Source: DASWHR01 sp036398095 (GTDB taxonomy: Bacteria > Actinomycetota > AC-67). Taken from it: a stretch of 10,038 bases of DNA. The notes beneath the pieces are model-generated. The model was not told where the DNA came from and did not search any database. It was given only the letters and a program-made list of their open reading frames with translations. Position numbers and translations under genes: made by a program. Each line of letters begins with the position of its first letter. Position 1 is the first letter of the stretch. Of the stretch, positions 1 to 6,034 are shown in pieces. Location of the stretch: assembly GCA_036398095.1 (NCBI GenBank), contig DASWHR010000129.1, positions 1 through 10,038 of the forward strand, written 5' to 3'.

Positions 1-15
1 CCCACGACCGATGCG

Positions 16-49
16 TCGAGACCCGCCGCTTCGTTGCGGCGGGTCTCGA
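16..49 (-). terminator. Perfect 14-bp hairpin past the repeat-protein gene
   Basis: Bases 16-29 and 36-49 are exact reverse complements (14 bp, mostly G/C) around a six-base loop, TTCGTT on the plus strand. The hairpin begins 13 bases past the stop codon of the minus-strand gene ending at 63, which is where a transcription terminator would sit. No T-tract follows on the minus strand (bases 15-1 read as mixed GC sequence). It is therefore not a classical intrinsic terminator, and it could equally act as a 3' stabilising stem or a bidirectional stop for a gene lying left of the window. Confidence 0.55.
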
Positions 50-62
50 TGGACTGTGCGAC

Positions 63-2288
63 TCAGGCGGTGCAGAGCCGGCGGTTCGCGTAGATCTGCA
101 AATCGCTCAGGAGCTGCGACTGAAGGTAGCCGGCGACCCCGGTGCGGCCGTCGGCGCCGCGGCCGTACGAGCCCGCTGTCCACCACGAGTCGTTGCCCCG
201 CGTCCCCGCCGTCGTGACCGGGTTCGAATACGAATCGGTCCCGTCGGCGTCGATCAGGTACGCGATGCCGCACTGGAACAGTCCAAGTCCCGCGACGAAC
301 GGAGCGGGATCGGCAAATCCCTGGCCACGCGTGGAGGCCGCGATCAGCGAGTACGTGTCGTTGCCGGCGTCGTCGAGCAACGCGGCGACCCCGCCCAGCG
401 CGGCGCCCTGGCCGACCTCGGACGAGTACCGATCGTTGCCGGCGGCATCATCGAGCACGCCGACGCCGTCGCCGAACGCGCAGCCGGCGCTGCACGAGAA
501 CTGCGGCAAGAAGCGCGCCTTGTCGGCCGACGCCGTATACACGTCGTCGCCGCCGGCATCGGACAGCACGCCGACGCCACCGGTGTATCCCTCGCCGTTC
601 GCGCCCAAGTAGATGTCGAGCCATGCGGAGAACGGGCTGGTCCGCTCCACCGATGTGTACGACGTGTTGCCACTGCCTTCGGCCAAGATGGCGACGCCCA
701 ATGCAGCCATCCCGTTGGACCATTCGCCGGCATCGAAGATGTCGGTGCCGCCGGCATCCACCAAGACGCCCGCGCCGATCAGGGCCATCGACTGGAAGCT
801 CGTCCGCACGTAATACAAGTCGTTGCCTCCGCCGTCCACCAGCAGCCCCTGGCCACCGAAACCTGTGCCGTGACAGCCGGTGCTCGGCCGGTCCTGTGAT
901 ACCGGCAGCACCACATCGGCCGCGTTCACTTCGCCGGTGCAGCGGTACGAATCGTTGCCGCCGGCATCGATCAGCGACCCGCCGGCACCGCCGTCGAATC
1001 CGGTTCCCTGGCTGAAGACGAACGCCTCGTAGGAGTCGGCTCCGGTCCCGGACGCCAGCACGCCGACGCCGCCGGTCTGGCTGAAGCCCTGCGACTTCTG
1101 ATCGGCGAGGTAGGTGTTGGTACCCCCGCCATCCACGAGCACACCGACGCCTCCCAGAAAGCCGGCGCCCTGCGAGCCGTCGCCGCCGCGGTAGGTGTCG
1201 TTGCCGGCCGCATCGATCAGCATGCCGATACCACCCGCCTCCCCGTAGCCTTGATTCCCGTCGAGTGGCGAGCCGTAGAGATCATTGCCGCCGAGGTCGA
1301 GCACGATCCGTGTTCTGAGCGCCGCAGCGATCGCCGACGGCGGCGGCGCCGGGGGCGTGCCTCCACCCACGACCGTGTTCACCACGAGGATGCCGTAGGA
1401 GATCAGCGGATTCGGGTCGCCGATCGCGGATGCGACCTTGGACGGATAGCTGTCGGCACCGCCGAGGTCGATCAGCAACAACGCGTCTTCGTCGTTGACG
1501 TCGGCGCCGCTTCCCTTGACGACGATGTCACCGAGGGGCGTCGGGATCGTCGCCAGCGCGGGAGTCCCCGCGGCCAGATTCACCTGCGCGACCTCGAGCG
1601 CCGCGCGCGCGGCGTCGACTGCGTCGGCGATCATCGTCGCGCCGCGAAGCATGGCACCCTGATCGATCGTGTCGATCAGCGCGCGGCGGGCGGCGAACGT
1701 GTCGATGCCGGCGTCGATGCCGGCATCGGTGCCGGCGAGCAGCGACATCTGTGCCGACGGCTCAACCGGACGCAAGGCGCGCGTGCCCGCTCGGATCGCG
1801 GCCAGCGTCGCCGGGGTCACGCCGCGCCAGGCGGCCGTGCGCTCCGCAACCGACTCGGCGACGGCATCCAGGACGCCTGCGATCGCGCCGGCAAGCGCAT
1901 CGTCCAAGCGCTCGATTACCGCGAGCGATTCGGCCGGCACCGGCTGAGCAACCGCGGCGAAAAGCCGGCTCAGCGCGGCAGCAGGATCGATCCGCGCCGG
2001 TCGAGCCGGCGACGGCACGGCCACGCCTTGGTAGCTCGCCTGGCGGCGCAGCAACGCGCCGGCCGACGAGCCGGCATCCAGAAACCCGGCCGCTTCGGCG
2101 CGCGCGAGATCGCCGGCGTCCAGCGGCGCGTCTATGGCCGCGCGGCCGAGCGGCGGCATCAGAGCCCGGATCCGGTCGTGCCGGGCGCCCACTGCGGCGT
2201 CGGGTGTGGCGCCGGGTGCGGCGCCGGCGAGCGCGAGCGGCGCCGCGACGGCGGCCGCGAGCATCATGAGCACGAATTTGCGAAGCAT
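63..2288 (-). CDS. Secreted protein with 13 D-x-G-G-N-D-x-Y repeats
   Basis: This is a 741-residue exported protein of no family I can name. Residues 1-23 form a signal peptide (basic MLRK, then an Ala/Leu/Val stretch, with AxA-type cleavage near residues 21-23). Residues 24-265 are Ala-rich and probably helical. Residues 271-720 carry 13 copies of an octamer close to D-x-G-G-N-D-x-Y, starting at residues 274, 331, 359, 386, 413, 441, 485, 511, 537, 577, 614, 639 and 680. They are joined by segments ending in GGVGVL. The basic period is 26-28 residues, and some repeats have 10-18-residue insertions. Two insertions hold cysteine pairs (C450/C472, C599/C603), possible disulfides. I infer an extracellular beta-solenoid, perhaps binding calcium through its Asp/Asn turns. 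The chosen ATG has AAGGGGGG seven bases upstream, and the signal peptide begins there, although the frame stays open far upstream inside the neighbouring gene. A possible co-transcript with the AtuA-like gene 92 bases upstream. Confidence 0.85.
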   Translation of the reverse strand: MLRKFVLMMLAAAVAAPLALAGAAPGATPDAAVGARHDRIRALMPPLGRAAIDAPLDAGDLARAEAAGFLDAGSSAGALLRRQASYQGVAVPSPARPARIDPAAALSRLFAAVAQPVPAESLAVIERLDDALAGAIAGVLDAVAESVAERTAAWRGVTPATLAAIRAGTRALRPVEPSAQMSLLAGTDAGIDAGIDTFAARRALIDTIDQGAMLRGATMIADAVDAARAALEVAQVNLAAGTPALATIPTPLGDIVVKGSGADVNDEDALLLIDLGGADSYPSKVASAIGDPNPLISYGILVVNTVVGGGTPPAPPPSAIAAALRTRIVLDLGGNDLYGSPLDGNQGYGEAGGIGMLIDAAGNDTYRGGDGSQGAGFLGGVGVLVDGGGTNTYLADQKSQGFSQTGGVGVLASGTGADSYEAFVFSQGTGFDGGAGGSLIDAGGNDSYRCTGEVNAADVVLPVSQDRPSTGCHGTGFGGQGLLVDGGGNDLYYVRTSFQSMALIGAGVLVDAGGTDIFDAGEWSNGMAALGVAILAEGSGNTSYTSVERTSPFSAWLDIYLGANGEGYTGGVGVLSDAGGDDVYTASADKARFLPQFSCSAGCAFGDGVGVLDDAAGNDRYSSEVGQGAALGGVAALLDDAGNDTYSLIAASTRGQGFADPAPFVAGLGLFQCGIAYLIDADGTDSYSNPVTTAGTRGNDSWWTAGSYGRGADGRTGVAGYLQSQLLSDLQIYANRRLCTA
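129..1478 (-). repeat. Coding repeat array, 13 units of about 78-84 bases
   Basis: This segment encodes residues 271-720 of the secreted repeat protein. At DNA level it shows as recurring near-copies of a plus-strand string like cgttgccgccggcatcgatc, for example around 953-972 and 1198-1218. The units are diverged, with no two identical, and insertions break the period. The array is therefore old and under protein-level selection, not a recent tandem expansion. Confidence 0.8.
1701..1733 (-). repeat. Short 12-base tandem repeat in coding sequence
   Basis: Just under three copies of a 12-base unit (gatgccggcgtc type) encode G-T-D-A-G-I-D-A-G-I-D at residues 186-196 of the repeat protein, outside the main repeat domain. 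The copies differ at one or two bases. It looks like simple slippage expansion in a linker. Confidence 0.6.
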
Positions 2289-2295
2289 CTGGCAT

Positions 2296-2303
2296 CCCCC
2301 CTT
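2296..2303 (-). promoter_or_regulatory. Ribosome binding site deciding the start at 2288
   Basis: On the minus strand, AAGGGGGG lies seven bases before the ATG at 2288. An out-of-frame ATG immediately follows the G-run but leads to no signal peptide and no family-like protein. The in-frame ATG at 2288 opens directly into a signal peptide and is preferred. Confidence 0.6.
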
Positions 2304-2341
2304 GGGACCCGGTTGGGGTCCCCTTCGAAGAGCATTCTTCG
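2304..2341 (-). other. Two small hairpins between the AtuA-like and repeat genes
   Basis: Bases 2304-2310 pair with 2316-2322 (7 bp, 5-base loop), and 2326-2331 pair with 2336-2341 (6 bp, 4-base loop). They fill the 92-base gap between the stop at 2381 and the start at 2288. Neither has a T-tract. They could attenuate or process a shared transcript, and the first lies just upstream of the ribosome binding site at about 2296-2303. Short stems like these also arise easily by chance in GC-rich DNA. Confidence 0.3.
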
Positions 2342-2380
2342 CAAAAGCCCAGAAATCCTGTGACGAAGCGGGGAATTCTT

Positions 2381-4132
2381 CTAGACAAGCCCGGCGGGGA
2401 TGTCCACGATCTTGGCGCGCAGGTATTCCCCGAGACCCTTCGCTTGAGGGTCGGTGCGAGTCGAGGCGGCCACGCCGCGACCGAGCAACCCGTGGACGAC
2501 GAAGTTCAGCGCGCGGATGTTCGGCAGGTCGAAACGCTCGACGCGAAGATCGCGCGACTCGGCGATCAAAGTCTGAAATCGATCGGCGGTGAGATAGCCG
2601 CTCAGCCACTGAAAGGTGCGGTCGTCGCGCGTCCAGACGCCGACGTTGGCGTTTCCGCCCTTGTCCCCGCTGCGCGCGCCGATCACCCGGCCGAGCGGCA
2701 CGCGCGTCGTTTCCCGGTGGGAGGCAAGGGAGCGGGTCATCGGCGTTGGGATCTCGTCGAAGGAGGCGGGGAGCGCGACCGGTTCGACCTCGATGCGTTC
2801 GCCGTCGATCACGACGTTCTGGCGCACGAGCTCGTTCGGAATCAGCACCGGCACGTAGACGCCGTAGGGCGAGCCTTCGTCGGGCAGCGACGTTCCGAAG
2901 AACCCCGGATAGGTCGCGAGTGCCATCTCGATCGCGGCATTTCCGAACGCCTTGCGGCCGACCTTCTGCGGATCGGCGTCGATGACCGTCACCTTCAAGT
3001 ATGCGAGCGCCTGCTCGTTGGTCGCGGGATCGTCGCGATCGGGGCGAAGCAACTGCACATCGACTTCGTTGAACGCGTCCTTGCCGCCGGGAATCGCGTG
3101 CCACAGCGTTGCCTCGGCAACCGCGGCTTTCTTTTCGATGTCCAGGCCGGTGAGCACGAACGTGAAAGAGTTGCGGAAGCCGCCGAGCGTGTTCACACCG
3201 ACCTTCGTCGTCGGCGGCGGCGGCTCGCCGCGCACACCGCTGATGCGCACCCGATCCGGCCCGTCTTGGTCGAGCGTGATCGTGTCGAAGCGCGCGGTCA
3301 CGTCGGGGTTGTGGTAGCGCGGCGATGCGATCTCGTAGACGAGTTGCGCGGTGACCGTGCCGGGCGAAACCAACCCGCCGGTGCCGGGATGTTTGGTGAT
3401 GACACTGGAACCGTCTTCGAAGACCTCGGCAATCGGAAAGGCGACGTGCTCGAGGCCGGGGACCTCGTCGAAGAATGCGTAGTTGCCGCCGGTCGCCTGC
3501 GCGCCGCATTCGATCACGTGGCCGGCGACGACCGCGCCGGCCAGCCGGTCCCAGTCGCCCCGCTTCCAGCCGAACCGCCACGCGGCCGGTCCGACGACCA
3601 GCGCCGCGTCGGTGACGCGGCCGGTGACGACCACGTCGGCGCCGCGCTCCAATGCCTCCGCGATCCCCCACCCACCGAGGTAGGCGTTCGCGGTGATCGG
3701 ATGCATTCCTTCCAGCGGCTCGCCGGTGTCCGCGTTGCGTAGCTCGACGCCGGCCGCACGGAACTCGTCGAGCCTTCCCAGCACGTCGTCGCCTTCCACG
3801 TACGCCACGCGCGGCTGCAGTCCCAGCCGTTCGGCCAGCGCGCGAACCGCGTCCGCACATCCGGCCGGGTTCAGACCGCCCGCGTTCGACACGATCTTGA
3901 TCCCGCGATCCAAGCACGAGCCGAGCACGTCCTCGAGTTGCGTCAGGAACGTGCGCGCCCAGCCGGCGTCGGGGTTTTTCATCTTGCTGCGCGCAAGGAT
4001 CAGCATGGTCAACTCGGCGAGCCAGTCGCCGGACAGCACGTCGATGTGGCCGCCATCGACCTGCTCGCGCGCGGCGGCGATGCGATCGCCGAAGAAGCCG
4101 CTGCAGTTCGCGATGACGATCCGGTCGCTCAT
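2381..4132 (-). CDS. AtuA-family (DUF1446) acyclic terpene utilisation protein
   Basis: This 583-residue protein belongs to the AtuA/DUF1446 family, named for the acyclic terpene (citronellol/geraniol) utilisation cluster of Pseudomonas. The precise biochemical role of that family is not established. Residues 1-17 (MSDRIVIANCSGFFGDR) match the family's typical N-terminus. The large DUF1446 domain runs to about residue 450, with N-A-G-G-L-N-P near 83-89, a G-G-W-G-I-A segment at 153-158 and V-T-G-R-V-T-D-A at 169-176. A linker leads to the C-terminal ferredoxin-fold-like AtuA domain (about 478-575), marked by G-A-R-S-G-D-K-G-G-N-A-N at 485-496. The length is normal for a two-domain family member. 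ATG 4132 fits the family start; an in-frame TTG at 4147 adds five unlikely residues. No clear Shine-Dalgarno is visible. No acyl-CoA carboxylase, enoyl-CoA hydratase or terpene gene is present nearby, so membership of a terpene pathway here is only inferred. Confidence 0.9.
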   Translation of the reverse strand: MSDRIVIANCSGFFGDRIAAAREQVDGGHIDVLSGDWLAELTMLILARSKMKNPDAGWARTFLTQLEDVLGSCLDRGIKIVSNAGGLNPAGCADAVRALAERLGLQPRVAYVEGDDVLGRLDEFRAAGVELRNADTGEPLEGMHPITANAYLGGWGIAEALERGADVVVTGRVTDAALVVGPAAWRFGWKRGDWDRLAGAVVAGHVIECGAQATGGNYAFFDEVPGLEHVAFPIAEVFEDGSSVITKHPGTGGLVSPGTVTAQLVYEIASPRYHNPDVTARFDTITLDQDGPDRVRISGVRGEPPPPTTKVGVNTLGGFRNSFTFVLTGLDIEKKAAVAEATLWHAIPGGKDAFNEVDVQLLRPDRDDPATNEQALAYLKVTVIDADPQKVGRKAFGNAAIEMALATYPGFFGTSLPDEGSPYGVYVPVLIPNELVRQNVVIDGERIEVEPVALPASFDEIPTPMTRSLASHRETTRVPLGRVIGARSGDKGGNANVGVWTRDDRTFQWLSGYLTADRFQTLIAESRDLRVERFDLPNIRALNFVVHGLLGRGVAASTRTDPQAKGLGEYLRAKIVDIPAGLV

Positions 4133-4178
4133 GGCGGCAGTATGCAACGGCGACGCGGGCGGGGACGAATCGAGCCGG

Positions 4179-4430
4179 CTAGGACGTCAGATAGTCGAGC
4201 CCGATCGCCCAGGCTTCGGGCGAGTTGACGATCCCCAGATGCGAGGTCAGCAACGAGTCGTCGTAGCGGCCTTGGTCGTAGACCGCAACCTCGACGGCAC
4301 CGGCAAGACGCGCGCTGGCCGAGAAATCGTGCGGGGCTCCGGTGCGATCCTCGGCCGGGACCGACGGCAGCGTCCCGTCCTGGTTGTCGAAGAACACGAA
4401 GCTTTGTACGTTTCTGCATCCAGGGGTCAA
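4179..4430 (-). pseudogene. Orphan C-terminal-like fragment, 83 codons
   Basis: This open frame uses host-like G/C-rich third codon positions and ends ...A-I-G-L-D-Y-L-T-S with a TAG stop, so it probably was coding sequence. It has no ATG: its only start is a TTG with no Shine-Dalgarno, and the frame is closed upstream by the TGA that ends the propeller-gene fragment at 4437. No signal peptide or catalytic motif is evident. The tail S-H-L-G-I-V-N-S-P-E-A-W loosely recalls the histidine-containing end of alpha/beta hydrolases, but this is a weak impression. The best reading is the 3' remnant of a gene whose 5' part was lost when the adjacent region was rearranged. A genuine short protein using the TTG start is the alternative. 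Confidence 0.45.
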
Positions 4431-4436
4431 GGGGCG

Positions 4437-4575
4437 TCACGGGCCGGTCCGCAGAACCACCAGCTTGTCGGCCCCGGATTCCGCGCCCCAGACCTCCCCC
4501 GGAATCCTGAGGAGCTGGCGCGCACGCCCGCGCCCCGCGTCGGCACGGGTAGCCGCGGAACCGCTCGCCGATTTT
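4437..4575 (-). pseudogene. Decayed 3' end of a propeller lipoprotein gene
   Basis: Minus-strand translation gives E-R-F-R-G-Y-P in one frame, then a shift, then R-Q-L-L-R-I-P-G-E-V-W-G-A-E-S-G followed by K-L-V-V-L-R-T-G-P and TGA. The intact gene at 6035-7090 ends E-R-F-R-A-Y-P-I-P-T-R-G, then R-Q-L-L-G-R-A-G-E-V-W-G-A-E-S-G, K-L-V-V-L-R-T-G-A-T. Bases 4483-4496 equal 6084-6097, and 4554-4566 equal 6154-6166, with substitutions and at least two small indels between, so overall identity is around three quarters by eye. Homology fades near 4570-4590, where the cassette promoter region begins. Only about the last 42 of 351 codons are present, and the reading frame is broken, so it is non-functional as a protein. 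Confidence 0.8.
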
Positions 4576-4596
4576 GCTAACCGACCGGAGCAAACC

Positions 4597-4625
4597 TTGA
4601 CAAGCGGAACAATCATCATTACCGT
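4597..4625 (+). promoter_or_regulatory. Strong sigma-70-type promoter for the cassette
   Basis: A perfect -35 TTGACA (4597-4602), a 17-base spacer and a -10 TACCGT (4620-4625, fitting TAnnnT) lie just upstream of the gene at 4671. The predicted transcript starts near 4632, giving a leader of about 40 bases. Of the promoters looked for here, this is the closest to consensus, and it lies just inside the left edge of the putative insertion, so the cassette appears to carry its own promoter. Confidence 0.65.
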
Positions 4626-4659
4626 TGTATGGACGTGGTTTTGCTCCACCTTGGCTGGC

Positions 4660-4666
4660 AAGGGGG
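4660..4666 (+). promoter_or_regulatory. Ribosome binding site deciding the start at 4671
   Basis: AAGGGGG ends four bases before ATG 4671. The frame is also open from an ATG at 4629, but that codon overlaps the expected transcription start region, has no such site, and would put 14 non-signal residues before a typical signal peptide. Confidence 0.65.
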
Positions 4667-4670
4667 CAAT

Positions 4671-5459
4671 ATGAGAAGGAAAGCATCGAGGGCACTCGTG
4701 ACGGCCGCCTTTCTCGTTGTGCTCCTTCCGGCAACCGGGCATTCGGCGCTGTACGACTGCGGAGTTCGAAGCCTTTACTTCGCTGGGTGGGGCGAGGGCT
4801 CGAGCGGCATTGAAAACTTGGTGGGAACAACTGCCAGCATCGAGACGAGAACTCCCGACCTATGTCCCCATTTTGCCCCGGGAGACCCCCCGGGCGGGAC
4901 GTACTTTAACGACTCCTCCGCGTGGACCATGATCACTCCGGGTGCGGGGGCGTACACGGGATGGGTTCAATCCGGGTTCGTGAAGCGCGCTGGCATTCAA
5001 GTGCAGATACTGATCGAAGAGCTCAAGCAGGCTTCATCGACCACCTGCCCAGACTTCTGCACCTACTATCTTGAGTCAGTGACCAACGGAAGCCAGCACA
5101 CCCACAAACAGGCATTCTGTTCCTCCTGCAAGGACGGGCACGCAGCGATCCAAACGATTATCGACGGAGTGGTCCGCAATACGACGCCTTGGAATCCCGT
5201 GTCGGTATGGGGCCCTGTTTCAGGCTGGGAGTCGCAGTGGGCCGGCGAGACGCAGCGTGCTTCGACGGACATAGGGGGCGACAATGCCCTACGAGTCGTA
5301 TTCCGTAACATGCAGGTGCAGCCGTACGGTGGGGGCGCATGGCACAGCCCGGCTGCTCCCATTGGCGTGTTATCGCCTAGCCATCCGCGGGCCCTCCAGA
5401 GTACGATCAATGTGAACACGTTCCAGATGTGGTGCTCCGCCTCTTGTGATCCAGCCTAG
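4671..5459 (+). CDS. Secreted cysteine-rich protein, unrecognised
   Basis: This is a 262-residue exported protein I cannot assign to a family. Residues 1-26 are a classical signal peptide (MRRKASR, hydrophobic 8-20, G-H-S-A cleavage before L27). The mature part has eight cysteines: C30, C65, a C-P-D-F-C pair (126/130), C-S-S-C (150/153) and C-S-A-S-C near the C-terminus (255/259). The even number and close spacing suggest disulfides formed outside the cytoplasm. The middle is rich in Trp, Tyr and Gly (Y-T-G-W-V-Q-S-G-F at 95-103, several W in 174-190), the pattern of a beta-sandwich or carbohydrate-contacting domain, but no catalytic motif stands out. It has lower GC than its neighbours and a TTA leucine codon at residue 234, unusual in high-GC bacteria, consistent with transfer. 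First gene of a two-gene unit with its own promoter. Confidence 0.8.
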   Translation: MRRKASRALVTAAFLVVLLPATGHSALYDCGVRSLYFAGWGEGSSGIENLVGTTASIETRTPDLCPHFAPGDPPGGTYFNDSSAWTMITPGAGAYTGWVQSGFVKRAGIQVQILIEELKQASSTTCPDFCTYYLESVTNGSQHTHKQAFCSSCKDGHAAIQTIIDGVVRNTTPWNPVSVWGPVSGWESQWAGETQRASTDIGGDNALRVVFRNMQVQPYGGGAWHSPAAPIGVLSPSHPRALQSTINVNTFQMWCSASCDPA

Positions 5460-5470
5460 GGAGTGAAGTC

Positions 5471-5938
5471 ATGGCGAATAACCGACTGGCAACAGCAATC
5501 CTGCTAAGCGGGATGGCAGTTCTAGCGAGTTGCGCTCGAATCCCGCAGGCAGGCATCAAAACGTCGACCACGGCCTTACAGGGAACGCGCGCCACTAGCG
5601 CCCGCCAGTACACCCCCACTGATCGGATGACGCCGGTCTCAGCCGACATCGTTCCCCAGCTCAGTGCTCAACAGGCTTACGATCGCTTGGAAGCTTTGTC
5701 TCGAATGCCTGCAGGAGACGCTTCCGTCGAACAACCGCGTGAAGTGCTCTTCGGACGGTTTGAAAGCGAGGCCATTACGAAGGCCGCGCCACTGGCGTGG
5801 GGTTTCGTATTTTCAGGAGTCGACTCCGGCGGGCATGGTCCGAAGCCTCTGATCATCAAGCGAAATGTCCTGCTCGTTGTTGATGCCACATCCGGTGATG
5901 TGGTCGTGGAAATCCACGGAGTTATTGACGGGTCGTAG
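5471..5938 (+). CDS. Small predicted lipoprotein, unrecognised
   Basis: This 155-residue protein has a lipoprotein signal: MANNR, hydrophobic 6-19 and lipobox L18-A-S-C21, so it is probably anchored by a diacylglyceryl cysteine on the outer face of the membrane. Residues 22-60 are a polar Thr/Ser/Gln-rich tether. Residues 61-79 hold L-S-A-Q-Q-A-Y-D-R-L, and the C-terminus has L-L-V-V-D-A-T-S-G-D-V at 134-144. This start-helix and V-D-A-T-x-G-x-V end resembles small PepSY-like or inhibitor-like extracytoplasmic domains, only as a loose impression. It starts 11 bases after the upstream stop, and the stop itself overlaps a Shine-Dalgarno (AGGGAG, 5458-5463), so the two genes are almost certainly co-transcribed and perhaps translationally coupled. 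It carries a TTA codon at residue 36. A partner or anchor for the cysteine-rich secreted protein is a plausible but untested role. Confidence 0.75.
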   Translation: MANNRLATAILLSGMAVLASCARIPQAGIKTSTTALQGTRATSARQYTPTDRMTPVSADIVPQLSAQQAYDRLEALSRMPAGDASVEQPREVLFGRFESEAITKAAPLAWGFVFSGVDSGGHGPKPLIIKRNVLLVVDATSGDVVVEIHGVIDGS

Positions 5939-6034
5939 GCAAGGCCGTCTTTGAGGCCTGCTATCGAGGGATCATTAGTCTGTTCAGCCCCCTGGGGGTG
6001 CCGAGGCTACGCCGCGTCCAATTACAGACCTGTA

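Noticed and set aside
129..1478. RTX (haemolysin-type) calcium-binding repeats or a CRISPR-like array
   Set aside because: The period is 26-28 residues, not nine, and the G-G-x-G-x-D nonapeptide is absent. At DNA level the units are diverged coding sequence without spacers.
1251..3742. Long plus-strand open frames opposite the AtuA-like and repeat-protein genes
   Set aside because: They are Arg-rich shadows created by the strong GC codon bias of the minus-strand genes. They have no family resemblance, start signals or signal peptides, and the opposite strand carries clear protein families.
2289..3917. N-terminal extension of the repeat protein, since its frame stays open to 3917
   Set aside because: The extension translates to an Arg-rich shadow of the AtuA-like gene, whereas ATG 2288 has a ribosome site and opens a signal peptide.
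4629..4742. Start of the cysteine-rich protein at ATG 4629, or a minus-strand gene running through the cassette promoter into the propeller relic
   Set aside because: ATG 4629 overlaps the expected transcription start region and lacks a ribosome site. The minus-strand frame upstream of the relic reads antisense promoter and gene sequence with no propeller homology.
4671..5938. Toxin-antitoxin system
   Set aside because: The paired small-gene layout prompted the idea, but both products carry export signals, the first is 262 residues, and neither resembles a toxin or antitoxin family.
5939..6034. Terminator or RNA gene after the lipoprotein gene
   Set aside because: Only a 5-6 bp stem (around 5942-5959) and a ccccctggggg run are present, with no T-tract, clover-leaf or conserved RNA signature. 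I see nothing supportable in this gap.
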